From: Thalassia testudinum
Taxonomy: Eukaryota; Streptophyta; Magnoliopsida; Alismatales; Hydrocharitaceae
NCBI GenBank assembly: GCA_037157565.1
Contig: JAZHRO010000063.1
Span: forward strand, 94,798,001-94,862,000
Direction of reading: 5' to 3'
DNA length: 64,000 nt
Below are positions 1-9,322 of the stretch, in pieces (within the stretch, counting starts at the first letter, position 1; every line of letters starts with the position of its first letter). Below the pieces are notes generated by a model. That model saw nothing but the letters and a program-made list of their open reading frames with translations, made no database searches and was not told the DNA's origin. The translations under genes and the position numbers were made by a program.

Positions 1-949
1 TGGATAATCGAGCCAATCACTCAATTAATCTGCCAAGCGATGAGCCAAATATTGGAATGAAATACACCTTTTTTGCAAATAGGACATATGCCTTTGTTTT
101 GGCCTTAAAAATGCCCCTGTTTCCTGTTCTGCACCTGACTTTAGCACATTATTTGTTGCTACCATGGGACCCTGAAGCACAAGAGAATTTTACTCAATAC
201 AACATAACTACCCTGTGAAGAAAGCCCCTTCTTTTCTTCCCCCATAAGACAAGCCATAGCTGGTGATTATCATTTTCTCCCAGCCACGATCTGAATGAAG
301 TAGAAGCTGCTTTGCCCTTTCAGAAAATCTATTCTGGGCACATACTATCAACGAGAAAATAGGGGTTGGTAAATGATACTGATACTTAAAGTTGCGTCAT
401 TTTCCCTTTTCACCTTCCAAAAGTTTGACAAGTTCCCAAACTTTCCCATGGATATATCTTTTCCACTAGTCAACTTATGGGGCGTAAACTTCACTGTCTC
501 ATCTTCTGCAAAACTTGTGTGCCAATTTTGAACCTAAGTTCGTTAACACGCATATGTGAACCAACTATCTCCGTTCTTCACGGTAGATAAATAAGTAGCC
601 CTATTTAGTCCCCTGCACATCACATTCTGCTTGTTCAGCATCCTCCCATTTCTCTATAAAGTACCAAAATTACGTGACCTTAGTCAGGATGGAACTCTTT
701 ATCAACGCACCGCAATCCCTCTGCGTTTTCCATCTTGGAGCAAGCAAAGGAAAAGCAAATCCAGAATGATAATCAACAAAATAGAGCATAGTCACCCTTC
801 CAGTGCCTATATCCAGCCCCCTTAAAATGAATAATACAAACAGCATGAGCGAAGGGGAAGAAGGAGGCAAAAAAAGAAAGCGGAGGGGGAGGTGTGGTGC
901 CTTCATTTCACCTTCCACATAGAAAAAAGTTTTTGTTCCCACACCAAAC
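1..949. other. Probable intron 1 of the carrier gene
   Basis: No second carrier repeat is seen on the minus strand here. The stretch is AT-rich, with scattered short frames that have no recognisable homology. Given the donor at 950, it is most simply intron 1 of the carrier gene. This is inference from position only. Confidence 0.5.
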
Positions 950-1204
950 CTGGAAGAGGATGGTGAGGCGAGCGAGCGGCGCCGTGCAGGTCTTGCTAAC
1001 GGCGCCGGCGACCCCTCCGGCGAGCAGGTGCGCCACCGCCCCTATCTGCGGGTACTGCTGGAGGGTGGTGGACTGGTGGTGATGGTGCTGCTGCTGCTGC
1101 TGTTGCGCCCTCGCGTGGTGATGGCGGTGGTAGTGGTTTCGAGGGTACTTAATCGCTGCCGCCCCTTCCGCGTTGAGAGCACCCATTCGAGCCTCCGTCT
1201 GCAT
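950..1204 (-). CDS. Mitochondrial substrate carrier family protein, exon 1 (partial gene)
   Basis: The frame starts with MQTEAR at 1204 and reads about 85 codons to a splice donor at 950 (CAG|GT on the minus strand). The frame beyond the donor no longer resembles a carrier. Residues 1-55 are low complexity, with His and Gln runs encoded by CTG/TGG repeats on the + strand. Residues about 58-85 (LLAGGVAGAVSKT, then CTAPLARLTILFQ) match the first helix and the Px[D/E]xx[R/K]-type signature of the mitochondrial carrier superfamily, as in plant ADP/ATP- or phosphate-type carriers that begin LLAGG. The predicted role is transport of a nucleotide or metabolite across the inner mitochondrial membrane; the substrate cannot be told. 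Bases 1-949 hold no recognisable second exon, so the rest of the gene is probably beyond the left edge. A later ATG at codon 7 is an alternative start. This is the only host gene seen in the window. Confidence 0.85.
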
Positions 1205-1984
1205 GTTTCTTTGTTAGTTTGTAATCGGCGGCTGCTACTACTTTCGCGAAGCTTAGTCAGACAGAGAGGGCCCTCCCACGACGAGCCCCTGCTGCGACCA
1301 TGGGAGAGTCTTGCGGTGCACGAAACCAAACCCTAGAGAGGACAGCCCTAATTGAGTTCTGTGAAGAGGGAGGGAGGGCGGTGGGGGAAAGTCAAGCGTG
1401 CGCCGATTAAGTTTGTTGTCCTTAATTAATTGGTCGTCCTTTCGTGTTGAATTTCGTCGTCTAAGGTAATCTGGGGATGAATCGAATCTGGGCCGTCTGT
1501 TCGAGCGGAAACTGGGACCGGAAGAGTCGGGCGGGGATCGAAATAACGTAATGGAGTGATAAATTATGGAATATTTAGTTGTGATATAAAAATCATTAGT
1601 AGGATAAGCTAAAATGTAAATAAATGTAAAAGATGATGTAAAAAAAAAAAAATGATGTAAGGTGATATGAATGTAGGTTTCATTTAATAATTGATAGTTG
1701 ATGTAAAAAGAAAAAATAATATAATATTTGTCATGTGGTAGGTTTCATTATATTAAAAAAAATTACCACATCACTTTTTCACCGGTATAAAATGTACCGG
1801 TGATAAATTATTTTAATGTATCTTTGTATCAATGTAATCTCATTTTGTACTAGTGCAAAATTATTCCAAATGTGATTTGATGGTTTTGTACTAATACAAA
1901 GTAGTTTTGTACCCGTGCAAAGTAATTTTGACCTATGGGTTTAGGATATAGGATTTAAGGTTTAGGTTTATGGAAAATGATTTT
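1205..1984. promoter_or_regulatory. Carrier gene 5' UTR and upstream region
   Basis: This is upstream of the minus-strand carrier start. It is GC-rich near the start codon (1205-1550), with pyrimidine-rich and AAACCCTAG-type sequence on the minus strand that is common in plant 5' UTRs, and then turns sharply AT-rich. No convincing TATA box was assigned. From about 1780 to 1925 there are several copies of an imperfect palindromic motif of the form TTTTGTAC..GTGCAAA and an inverted pair CACCGGTA/TACCGGTG, so a small repeat starts here. Confidence 0.4.
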
Positions 1985-2102
1985 ACCTATGACAAATGAT
2001 TTTTCACCTTAAGGTTTAGGATTTAATGTTTAAGGTAAATCCTAAACCATAAACCCTAATGTGAAAAATCACTTTTTAAGTGTAAAATTACTTGTCATAG
2101 GT
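1985..2102. repeat. Fold-back (MITE-like) sequence with telomere-like arms
   Basis: Three nested perfect inverted repeats share one centre: ACCTATGACAA (1985-1995) with TTGTCATAGGT (2092-2102), GATTTTTCAC (1998-2007) with GTGAAAAATC (2061-2070), and GGTTTAGGATTTA (2013-2025) with TAAATCCTAAACC (2036-2048) around a 10-base loop. The inner arms resemble degenerate plant telomere repeats (TTTAGGG). The whole could fold into a long hairpin. The outer limits of the element and any TSD were not found. Confidence 0.6.
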
Positions 2103-3094
2103 GAAGAAATACTTGGAATTTAATTTTACAAATTATTTTGAAAGTGTAAAGTGGTTCCGAAGGTAATTTGAGTGATTTGCACCAGTACAAAAGTGGTTTG
2201 CTGTTGGTTTTAACAGTGGTAGACCCACCACGTGAGTATTTTTTTGCATAAAAAGGAGATATATCACATGAATACCACGTTTACAACCCTCTGCATTATT
2301 TTTGACATCAACTTTTGCATTTCCCAACCTATATCCGTGGGATAAAATGATTGGTAGTGTAATATGATGTTGATAGATGATTTTCTAATATTATGATATT
2401 GGTGTGAGTGAGTTGATGTAATATAATGAATGTATTTTAATAGGTATATTACGTTGAAGTGGATATATTTTAATATATATTGATGTTGATGTGATGTATT
2501 AGGATAATTTGATGTTAATGTTGATTGATATAATGAAATAAATTATATCCTTTAACTTCTGAATTAATTCCTTTGATTTTCTACAGCAATCTTTTGATCG
2601 GGGGTTAACCCCTTAGTTATTCCCCAACCAAATGCAACATAAGGATAAGAAAACTATTAAATATGCATGCTTTAACATGGATCCTACTTTTTATCCTAAT
2701 TATCACATGCTATGTTATTCTTTTTCCCATTATCATTAATTATTCAACTATTCTCTATAGGAGATTCTAACTAGCTACTCTACCTTTATCTTACAAAGTT
2801 TTTCATATTCCTTATACATTTTTACAATATGTTTAATCAAAGCTTCATAGGTAACCTGGTGTGAATAAACTCTCATGAACTTACCATTTATGTGTGACCA
2901 CAAAATACCTTACTATTCACACTATAGACTTACAAGGTCCCTTAATAATTCAATTATCCCAATTTTACTTACTACAAATATCTAGATTTAGTACTCATGA
3001 TACTATCCACATATAACATGGCTTAATCTCTATAATCCCCTTTTCATAATCATATTCTCATGGGAGATTTATACTGCGCTGCACGTGATGGGAA
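2103..3094. other. AT-rich intergenic DNA
   Basis: No gene, RNA gene or element end was recognised. The stretch is AT-rich and contains one short perfect palindrome, GGGGTTAACCCC, near 2600-2611. The base just before 3100 forms the left TSD (ccctg, 3095-3099) of the LTR that follows. Confidence 0.5.
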
Positions 3095-3129
3095 CCCTGT
3101 GTTAAGACCCGTGCTGTTTGAGCCCTTTA

Positions 3130-4035
3130 AGACGTCTGGACTATGAGTCAGACGTCTGATCAGATGTCTGGACACCTTCCCAGACATCTGGAAATCGAGA
3201 ATTTTGAGTACGAGCTCACGTCTGTGCGCGGGCTACGCGCAAACAGTACTCTCATTTTTCCTCCCTTTCTTCTCTCTCTCCCCGCCTCCAGCAAAACCCT
3301 AACCCACCGATCTTATAAAACCCCCTTCCCCTTTCTCGTTCTCCTCACACCAGCCCCTTCCCCTTTTCTTCTCCACTCCAGCAAGAGAGACAGTGCAAGC
3401 GAGAGAGTGCGCGGGCGGCGACGAGGAGTAGCGTGAGGAGAGGAGGAGAGTGAGCTCACGAGCTTGTGTGAGAGCTCACCGGTGAGTGCACGGCCAGAGC
3501 GGCGCGTGCGCAAGGAGTGCGTCGGGGAGGTCCTCCCCGACACTACTGCAACTGGAGCTGCAGGCGAGGGGGCGCGGCGCAGCCACGCACAGCGCGAGAG
3601 GAGCGGAAGCAGGTTCTGGTTTTGGGTTTTTCCCAGAATCAGACGTTTGGAGTGACCTCTAGACGACAATGCGGATGTCTGGAGGCAGTTCCAACTGTCT
3701 GAGGAGAGAGTTTCGTGAAGGTACGTCCCCTTTACGGATACGACCATGCAGGCCACTCTACTGCTACCACTTTGCATGCCTTTTTTGAGAGGATTCGGTG
3801 TTTGCGTGCAGGATTCGCTTAGGGAAGGTGCGGGACACGCCCTCCCACGCATTTCAGACGTCTGGGCGACGTACCAGACAACAAGAAGCATTTCCAGACG
3901 TCTGGCGAGGTGGTCGGACATCTGGAGTTGGGTTCAGATGGTCTAGAAGAGTTCCTGGACATCTGAGGTTTGGCGTAGAGCTTGAGGTATGATACTGGAC
4001 ACTTTTAAGACGTCTAGAAGTTGTTCTAGATGTCT
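3130..4035. repeat. AGACGTCT palindrome array in gypsy solo LTR 1
   Basis: Intact copies of the 8-bp palindrome AGACGTCT start at 3130, 3150, 3856, 3896 and 4008. Single CpG-decay variants (AGATGTCT or AGACATCT) start at 3162, 3182 and 4028, with further degenerate copies between. Most are written CAGACGTCTGG. The intervals are irregular, so this is not a tandem repeat. Confidence 0.8.
3313..3320 (+). promoter_or_regulatory. TATA box of gypsy solo LTR 1
   Basis: TTATAAAA lies in a C-rich context about 210 bases into the LTR and is followed by a pyrimidine-rich leader. Its position and context fit the U3 promoter that drives retrotransposon transcription. Confidence 0.6.
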
Positions 4036-5910
4036 GATTTGAGACAAAAACCCTATTTTTGACCCGTTTAGGGTCCATTTGAGTTCCGTTTTACGCAATT
4101 AAGATACCGTTGTATTCCTTGTGAGTTCCTCTACTTGTTAGAATGCTTTCCAAACTGTTCTGATAATTCCCTTGTGATTGTTCCTTATTATAGGACTTCA
4201 TTCCGTTGCGGGTTCAGGGCTTGCTGAGGCACGCGAGCCTGCCGTTCAAGCCCCTAATACTCCTGGGTTTACTGGTAGAGTGGCTTACCCATAATTTAAT
4301 TATAACCTAAATGCATATGTGGAATGAATGATTAAACCTAGGATATGGCATGAATCCTAGGACGAGAAACACTTGAAGTGTCTGTATTGGATGATTGAAT
4401 TGCAGTCTTGAATGGGTAGATAGAATAATAACAATTGTCTATAAATGAATAACAGCTGCCTGTGAAATATGAAGTACTTGTGCTAGCTAACTGTTGCATG
4501 TAAATTTCCCATTGTATACGTTAAATGACATAATACGAGCTACATGTATATAAATTGAGAATGGTAATGTCAATGATGGAAATACAAGCTACCTATGTAT
4601 AACTTGTATATGGAAATGTGAACGATAGCAATACAAGCTGCATATGTATAACCTGAGAATGGAAATAGAAATGATGAAACCTGGTATGGCATAGCATGAG
4701 GAATATGAGTATGAACCCTATGAGGAATTAGGAGTAGAGCTCCTGAAATTAAATGGAACGGATCTGGAAATGTGAGTGGGGAAGTGAGCTGGCCCTTGAG
4801 TACGGAGTACCAAGAAGAGTGATTGTCCCCTTGTTTAGTGCAAAGTAGATCTAGCCGAGGTTGGGTTGGGACCAGAGGTTAGGATTGGCCACTCAATACC
4901 GACTTCTTGGCCCTCGCGTACATGGTATGGAGAGCTACTAGTGTAGGGAGAGAGCTACCCACCCCACGGGGCCCGAGGTTCAGCTAGCCGCCCTACACCG
5001 ACTTGTTAGGCCCACTGGGCAAACCAGGGTAGTCAAGAGAGGGTGCGCGGATTGTGGAGGGGCGAGACCCATGTTTGGTTCTTAGGGGCTAAACCCCTGT
5101 TACTGAGAGAGCTAGGCCCTATACTGGTTTTGTGCTGTACTTTGGGCGCACCCGCTAACGGAAACGACTGACCGCATGCCAGTGCGGGATAGCTACCCAT
5201 GCGCTTATCGCGTGTGCCGTAGTCACCGTTACGTCTGTCCGTGACCTTGGGGTGGTTGACTGGGTGTAGGATCACCACGGGGGACTCTCCCGGTCAGAAG
5301 AGCACCACGTGTGCCTTCTACTCTTTGGAAAAGACTGTAATCAAGATCGTTCCCACGAGGAACAGTCGAGATCAAGAAAGAGACCTGATAAATAAACCAA
5401 GTGGTGAAAAAGAATAATTAGTTAAAGAAAGTAATGGAAAAACAACAGCTACCTGTCCACTTTGACTACTTTAGTTAGTTGGTTGCCACTCTACTCAGCA
5501 TTCGCTGACTTTGTGTACTCATAACCCTTTTCAGGTCCAGGTGTTGAGCAGCTAGAGTCTACGGCTGCAGAGGGTGTTGGGCCCAGTAGAGCCCAATAAT
5601 TGTAGTTCTTTTGTTGTACTCGTTTGTAGTAGTGAGTAGACTTTTGTACCTTTATGTTCTGTACTTTTACGTTCTTTACTTTATATTCCTGTACCTTATT
5701 ACTTTCTATTGTTGTGGTGGTGATATGTACTGTAGCGATTTTTACTTCTTTACTGCTGTACATTTTTACTGTTAGTTGCTTAGCATAGTGAATGTGGTTT
5801 ACTTTCCTGTTTTTTGGTTACTTTCTCGTTAGACGACCAGGTCTTGGAATCAGTCGAGTCAGTCCGGTCTCGTGTCCTGCAGGGATTCGGAACCGAGTCG
5901 TAACACCTTG

Positions 5911-6786
5911 GATGATGAAGTCAATCACCAACACATTAACAGACTTACAGAACCTCCACCCCCATTTAACCAGGATCTTAACACCTCAAAAATAGTTTAA
6001 TAAGCAAAACTTTGGAAGTTTAACAATAAGATATAAAGGATTGGGAAATAGTACTTACTAACTTGAACTTAAGCTTTTTTTGGTAATTGATATGGGTCCA
6101 TTGGACCCATATCCAATAAGTTGCTAAAACTAGTTTTTCTCAATTTGACTTAGGTTTAAGCTCAAATCATAATAGCATTCCACTTGGTAGCTAATTGGTG
6201 TAGCATCAAGTTTGTCTCCCTCAATGGCAACATAGTAATAATAGTCTAAACAATGAAGTATTTCATCCCAACAAGGTGTAGGTTAATAAGTTATGTTTTG
6301 CTAAGAATATGATATTCGACCTCTAATGAGGTGTGATTCATCATAGCTAAAATACCCAAGTTAAGCTAGAAATAGGTTAAACACTTTCTTATTAATATGA
6401 TAAATGGGTTAAGTATGAGAATTGACAAAAATGGCCTAAAGTATCAAATTAGTGTTAAAAATGCATTATTAGGTCAATAAATGAGATATTATATTTAGAA
6501 AATAGATTTGATGATCCAATTGCTAATTGAAAGCATTTCTAAGCTCAAAAGTACAAATCAAGGGTGAAATTAACTTCTAATATGTTTGATTAAGTTTCAA
6601 TGAAAATCTCATAGCATTTGGACATCATTAGGACCTTGCATTAATGATTTTACACGTAGGTCCTTAGGCATTCACATTTCTTAAGCATAAAAGTCGCAAG
6701 GGCTTGTTTACAAGCCTTCAGGGACTGCTCTGTCATGATTCTTTTCACTTATGGGCATGGTCTACAATTTTCGCATCGTTTCACTT
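5911..6786. other. AT-rich DNA with a 25-bp palindrome
   Basis: No gene was recognised. The perfect inverted repeat GATATGGGTCCA-T-TGGACCCATATC is at 6089-6113. The rest is AT-rich, with no element ends that I could assign. Confidence 0.5.
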
Positions 6787-7216
6787 CAACATGTTGGTGC
6801 AAGGGCACCACCATGGTTGATTTTAATGATAACAAAACACTTGGTATTTAACATTTGCATTGAGTTTAGCGTTTCAGGATAAATGCAAATGAATTCAAGT
6901 GTGAAAGAGCTCAAGCTTGCGTTCATGGCGGATTGGAGGAGCTTAATGGAGGAGAAGAGGTGATGGAACCTCGCGTGAAGCGGGAGCTTGAAGAGGCGGA
7001 AAGAAGAATAGGATAAAATTTTCTTATGTCTTTGTATTTGTCTTTGTGTACTTTGCTCTTTATTTTTATTATATTATTGTTAAAGAGCCCCAAAGTAACA
7101 TACCTGAAATCCTAGGAACACTTACACTACCCTAGGATAGTTAGACAATCTTAAAAATCTCTTAGAAAATCAAAACAGTAATCAGACAGTACGATCAGAT
7201 GTGAAATATGGACTTC

Positions 7217-7828
7217 AGACGTCTAATCTTAAACTTTAAGACATCTAAACTTTTGTCCAGGCGTCCAGACACTTAGGTTGGACTTAGTGTTTTCAGTTCA
7301 TTGATTTCATACAACTAGCTCATATACCAAACGTTTTAGAAGACATCTAATGACGTTGACATACGTCCAACAATAGGACTGTTGGACTGCCAGAGCATAG
7401 TATTCGAGGATTACCTTTTAATTATTTTTATAACACTTTCAGATGTCCATAAAGCCACTCAGACGTTTGATAAATAGACATTAATCTTGATCTAACCCAA
7501 ATCACTTTTGTCAGACCCTAATAGCCATTTGAGCATCGGAAAATCATTTACCGTAGAGATTTCGCTTTCCAGACGACCAGACACTATGCCAGACGTCCTA
7601 CTTGTCGTTTGACCAAAAATACTTAGAACCCTATTTAGATCTGGACAAAATGGGAACACACCCGTCTTAGCATTAGACGTCTAATATCTTTCCCAGACAT
7701 CTTAAAATGATCTGTTAAATGTCCGTCTCGATCTAACCCTGTCTAAGATCATCAACTCTTCTAGAGCAGACGACCGATCATTAGATCAAATGATGACCCA
7801 GACGTCTGATTATAAATTTAGACGTTCG
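7217..7828. repeat. AGACGTCT palindrome array in SIRE-like LTR copy 1
   Basis: Intact AGACGTCT starts at 7217, 7675 and 7800. Many one-step variants lie between (AGACATCT, AGATGTCC, AGACGTTT, AGACGTCC, AGACGACC). The array lies in U3, upstream of the TATA box. Confidence 0.75.
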
Positions 7829-7949
7829 AAAACCTTATCAGACTATTTAATGACCTTGATTTAGGTGGGATTTTGGACCACTCTCTTGAGCCTTACTCCC
7901 AGCGACTATAAGAGGCTTACAAATCCTTCCAAAGCCTTCTAGGTATCTC

Positions 7950-7957
7950 TATAAATA
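7950..7957 (+). promoter_or_regulatory. TATA box of SIRE-like LTR copy 1
   Basis: TATAAATA follows a run of direct CTTCCAAAGCCTTC-type words. The same arrangement and the same TATAAATA recur in the second copy at 22345-22352, which supports it as the LTR promoter. Confidence 0.65.
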
Positions 7958-8571
7958 AAGAAGCACCTTTCCTTAGCCAAACACACCTTGAGAAACCGCT
8001 TCTACTCATATTGTGTCCAAGAGAAGAGAGAAATCATCTGGAAAAAGTTATTGCTCTTCATGATCTTCACTACACATCTGAGAGCATCGTCTTCGCTACA
8101 CATCCGCTCTCCCGCCTTTGCATATTCGAGAGCATCCATGTGCCTTGCGTGGTTCACGTACACCGCATTCCTGGCTGACACACTTCCATCTCAGGGAAGT
8201 ATCTTTTGCCTATAGAAGCTAAATTTAACATATTTACTTTGTAGCTCTATAGGATATTTGTAATTTGCTTTTGGTTGGGTATTCACTTTGCAAATTCCCA
8301 TCTCCATCGCGAGACAAAATACTCCTCGTAAAGAGGAGTTTAAGGTACACTACCATCATTTAAGTAGTTTGGATAGTGAATTTGATCGACTAAGTCGATC
8401 GAGAAATCTTAAATCAAGAGGTTAGGTGGTGGTTTTTAACCGAGTTTTGGTTTCCACCTAAAAATCATTATGTGCTTGTGAGATTCCTTTTTGTGTGATT
8501 GTTCATTTATATTTCTGCACTATTTCTCATCATGCTCGGTCTCACACCCTCCGTCAAGATTTACTCAAGGG

Positions 8572-8593
8572 TGTTGGTGTAAAAACACCAACA
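8572..8593 (+). repeat. Perfect hairpin at the 3' end of SIRE-like LTR copy 1
   Basis: TGTTGGTGT (8572-8580) and ACACCAACA (8585-8593) are perfect 9-base arms around AAAA. The left arm nearly repeats the LTR's own first nine bases. Confidence 0.7.
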
Positions 8594-9317
8594 CACCTGC
8601 ACATGCACGTCTTCTTTTCTCATGTTCTCGTACGAAGAACACGATAGCTATCAGTCATCGAATTTCTTAGCCATTAATCCTACGGTTGACCTTGATTATT
8701 AAATCTCGGGCATTCGCACAGAGCTTCTCTACCTATCCTAGATTTGATCCTACGACTGGATTTTGTTCTAAAAGTTCTCGAGTGCGCCTCAACTCAACCC
8801 CTATTATGCCTAATCCTACATGTGGTGCCCAGATCCTTCACCTCAACCTATATAACCAATGACCCTGAGCTCGCGCGACCCCTATCAGCTCCCTCCACCT
8901 TGAGTTGGTCATCGTCCACATCATCAGCTCCCCTCCTACTTCCTCAAGCTGGTCATTCACTCCCTCTAGCTTCCTCTCTTCTTCACTCGGCTCCATCAGT
9001 GACAGAGGTGGAGCTTCACCTTCCTTGCTTCCTCCATGTCGCTAGGGATGACGTATGCCTGAGGACATGCCTGAGCTCCTCTAGTGGGCTTTCATCAGCT
9101 GGAGATCTCCCTCCTTCGTCAATGCAATGACCGGTTGGAGCGCAAGTCCCATTGCTCTTATTGGCTAGGTTTTACCGCTTTCTAGGTAGATTTACTGTTT
9201 TATAGATTAGATAAGAGTAGCGTTAGGTAGTATATATCAGAATCCATCAGATGATTAGTTTAGATTAGGAGTAGATTAGATTAGATCGCCATCTCTAATG
9301 AATTCAGATCGGAGAGG
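8594..9317. other. Unassigned relic, possibly an old LTR of the element-B type
   Basis: No gene is supported. The 128-codon frame at 8744-9130 is Ser/Leu/Pro-rich and has no recognisable domain. A stretch near 9165-9225 (the word CCGCTTTCTAGGTAGATTTAC and what follows) resembles the 3' part of element B's LTR near 34560-34610. Sentences of the type 'ATCCTACGGTTGAC' also recall that LTR family. The unit is interrupted by the solo LTR at 9323. Confidence 0.3.
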
Positions 9318-9322
9318 TGTTT

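Larger units (their letters stand above)
3100..5905 (+). mobile_element. Solo LTR, Ty3/gypsy Tekay/Del-like (gypsy solo LTR 1)
   Basis: The unit begins TGTTAAGACCCG and ends CGAGTCGTAACA, so its termini are inverted (TGTTA/TAACA) and follow the TG...CA rule. It is flanked by ccctg (3095-3099) and ccttg (5906-5910), a 5-bp TSD with one difference. The length is 2806 bp and there is no internal domain, so it is a solo LTR left by LTR-LTR recombination. Ends of this kind and the large size are usual for Tekay/Del chromoviruses (family knowledge). The first 900 bases are rich in AGACGTCT palindromes. Frames inside it, such as the 202-codon minus frame at 3313-3921, are not genes. A related inverted fragment is at 12742-13037. 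Confidence 0.85.
6792..8593 (+). mobile_element. LTR, probable Ty1/copia SIRE/Maximus-like (copy 1)
   Basis: The unit starts TGTTGGTGC and ends CACCAACA, giving an 8-base perfect inverted terminus. It shares clear similarity along most of its length with 21284-22957, including the first ~150 bases, the palindrome array, the TATA box and the region before the 3' end. The length is 1802 bp. No PBS, gag or pol follows, so it is a lone LTR. The flanks (caaca / cacct) do not form a convincing TSD, so it is old or was trimmed by ectopic recombination. The SIRE/Maximus assignment rests on the TGTTGGTGC start and LTR size (family knowledge) and is tentative. Confidence 0.7.

Noticed and set aside
1..900. 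Further exons of the carrier gene
   Set aside because: No second carrier repeat or PxDxxR-type signature was found on the minus strand in this stretch.
3313..3921. 202-codon minus-strand frame
   Set aside because: It lies wholly inside a solo LTR, contains the palindrome array and overlaps plus-strand frames. No domain.
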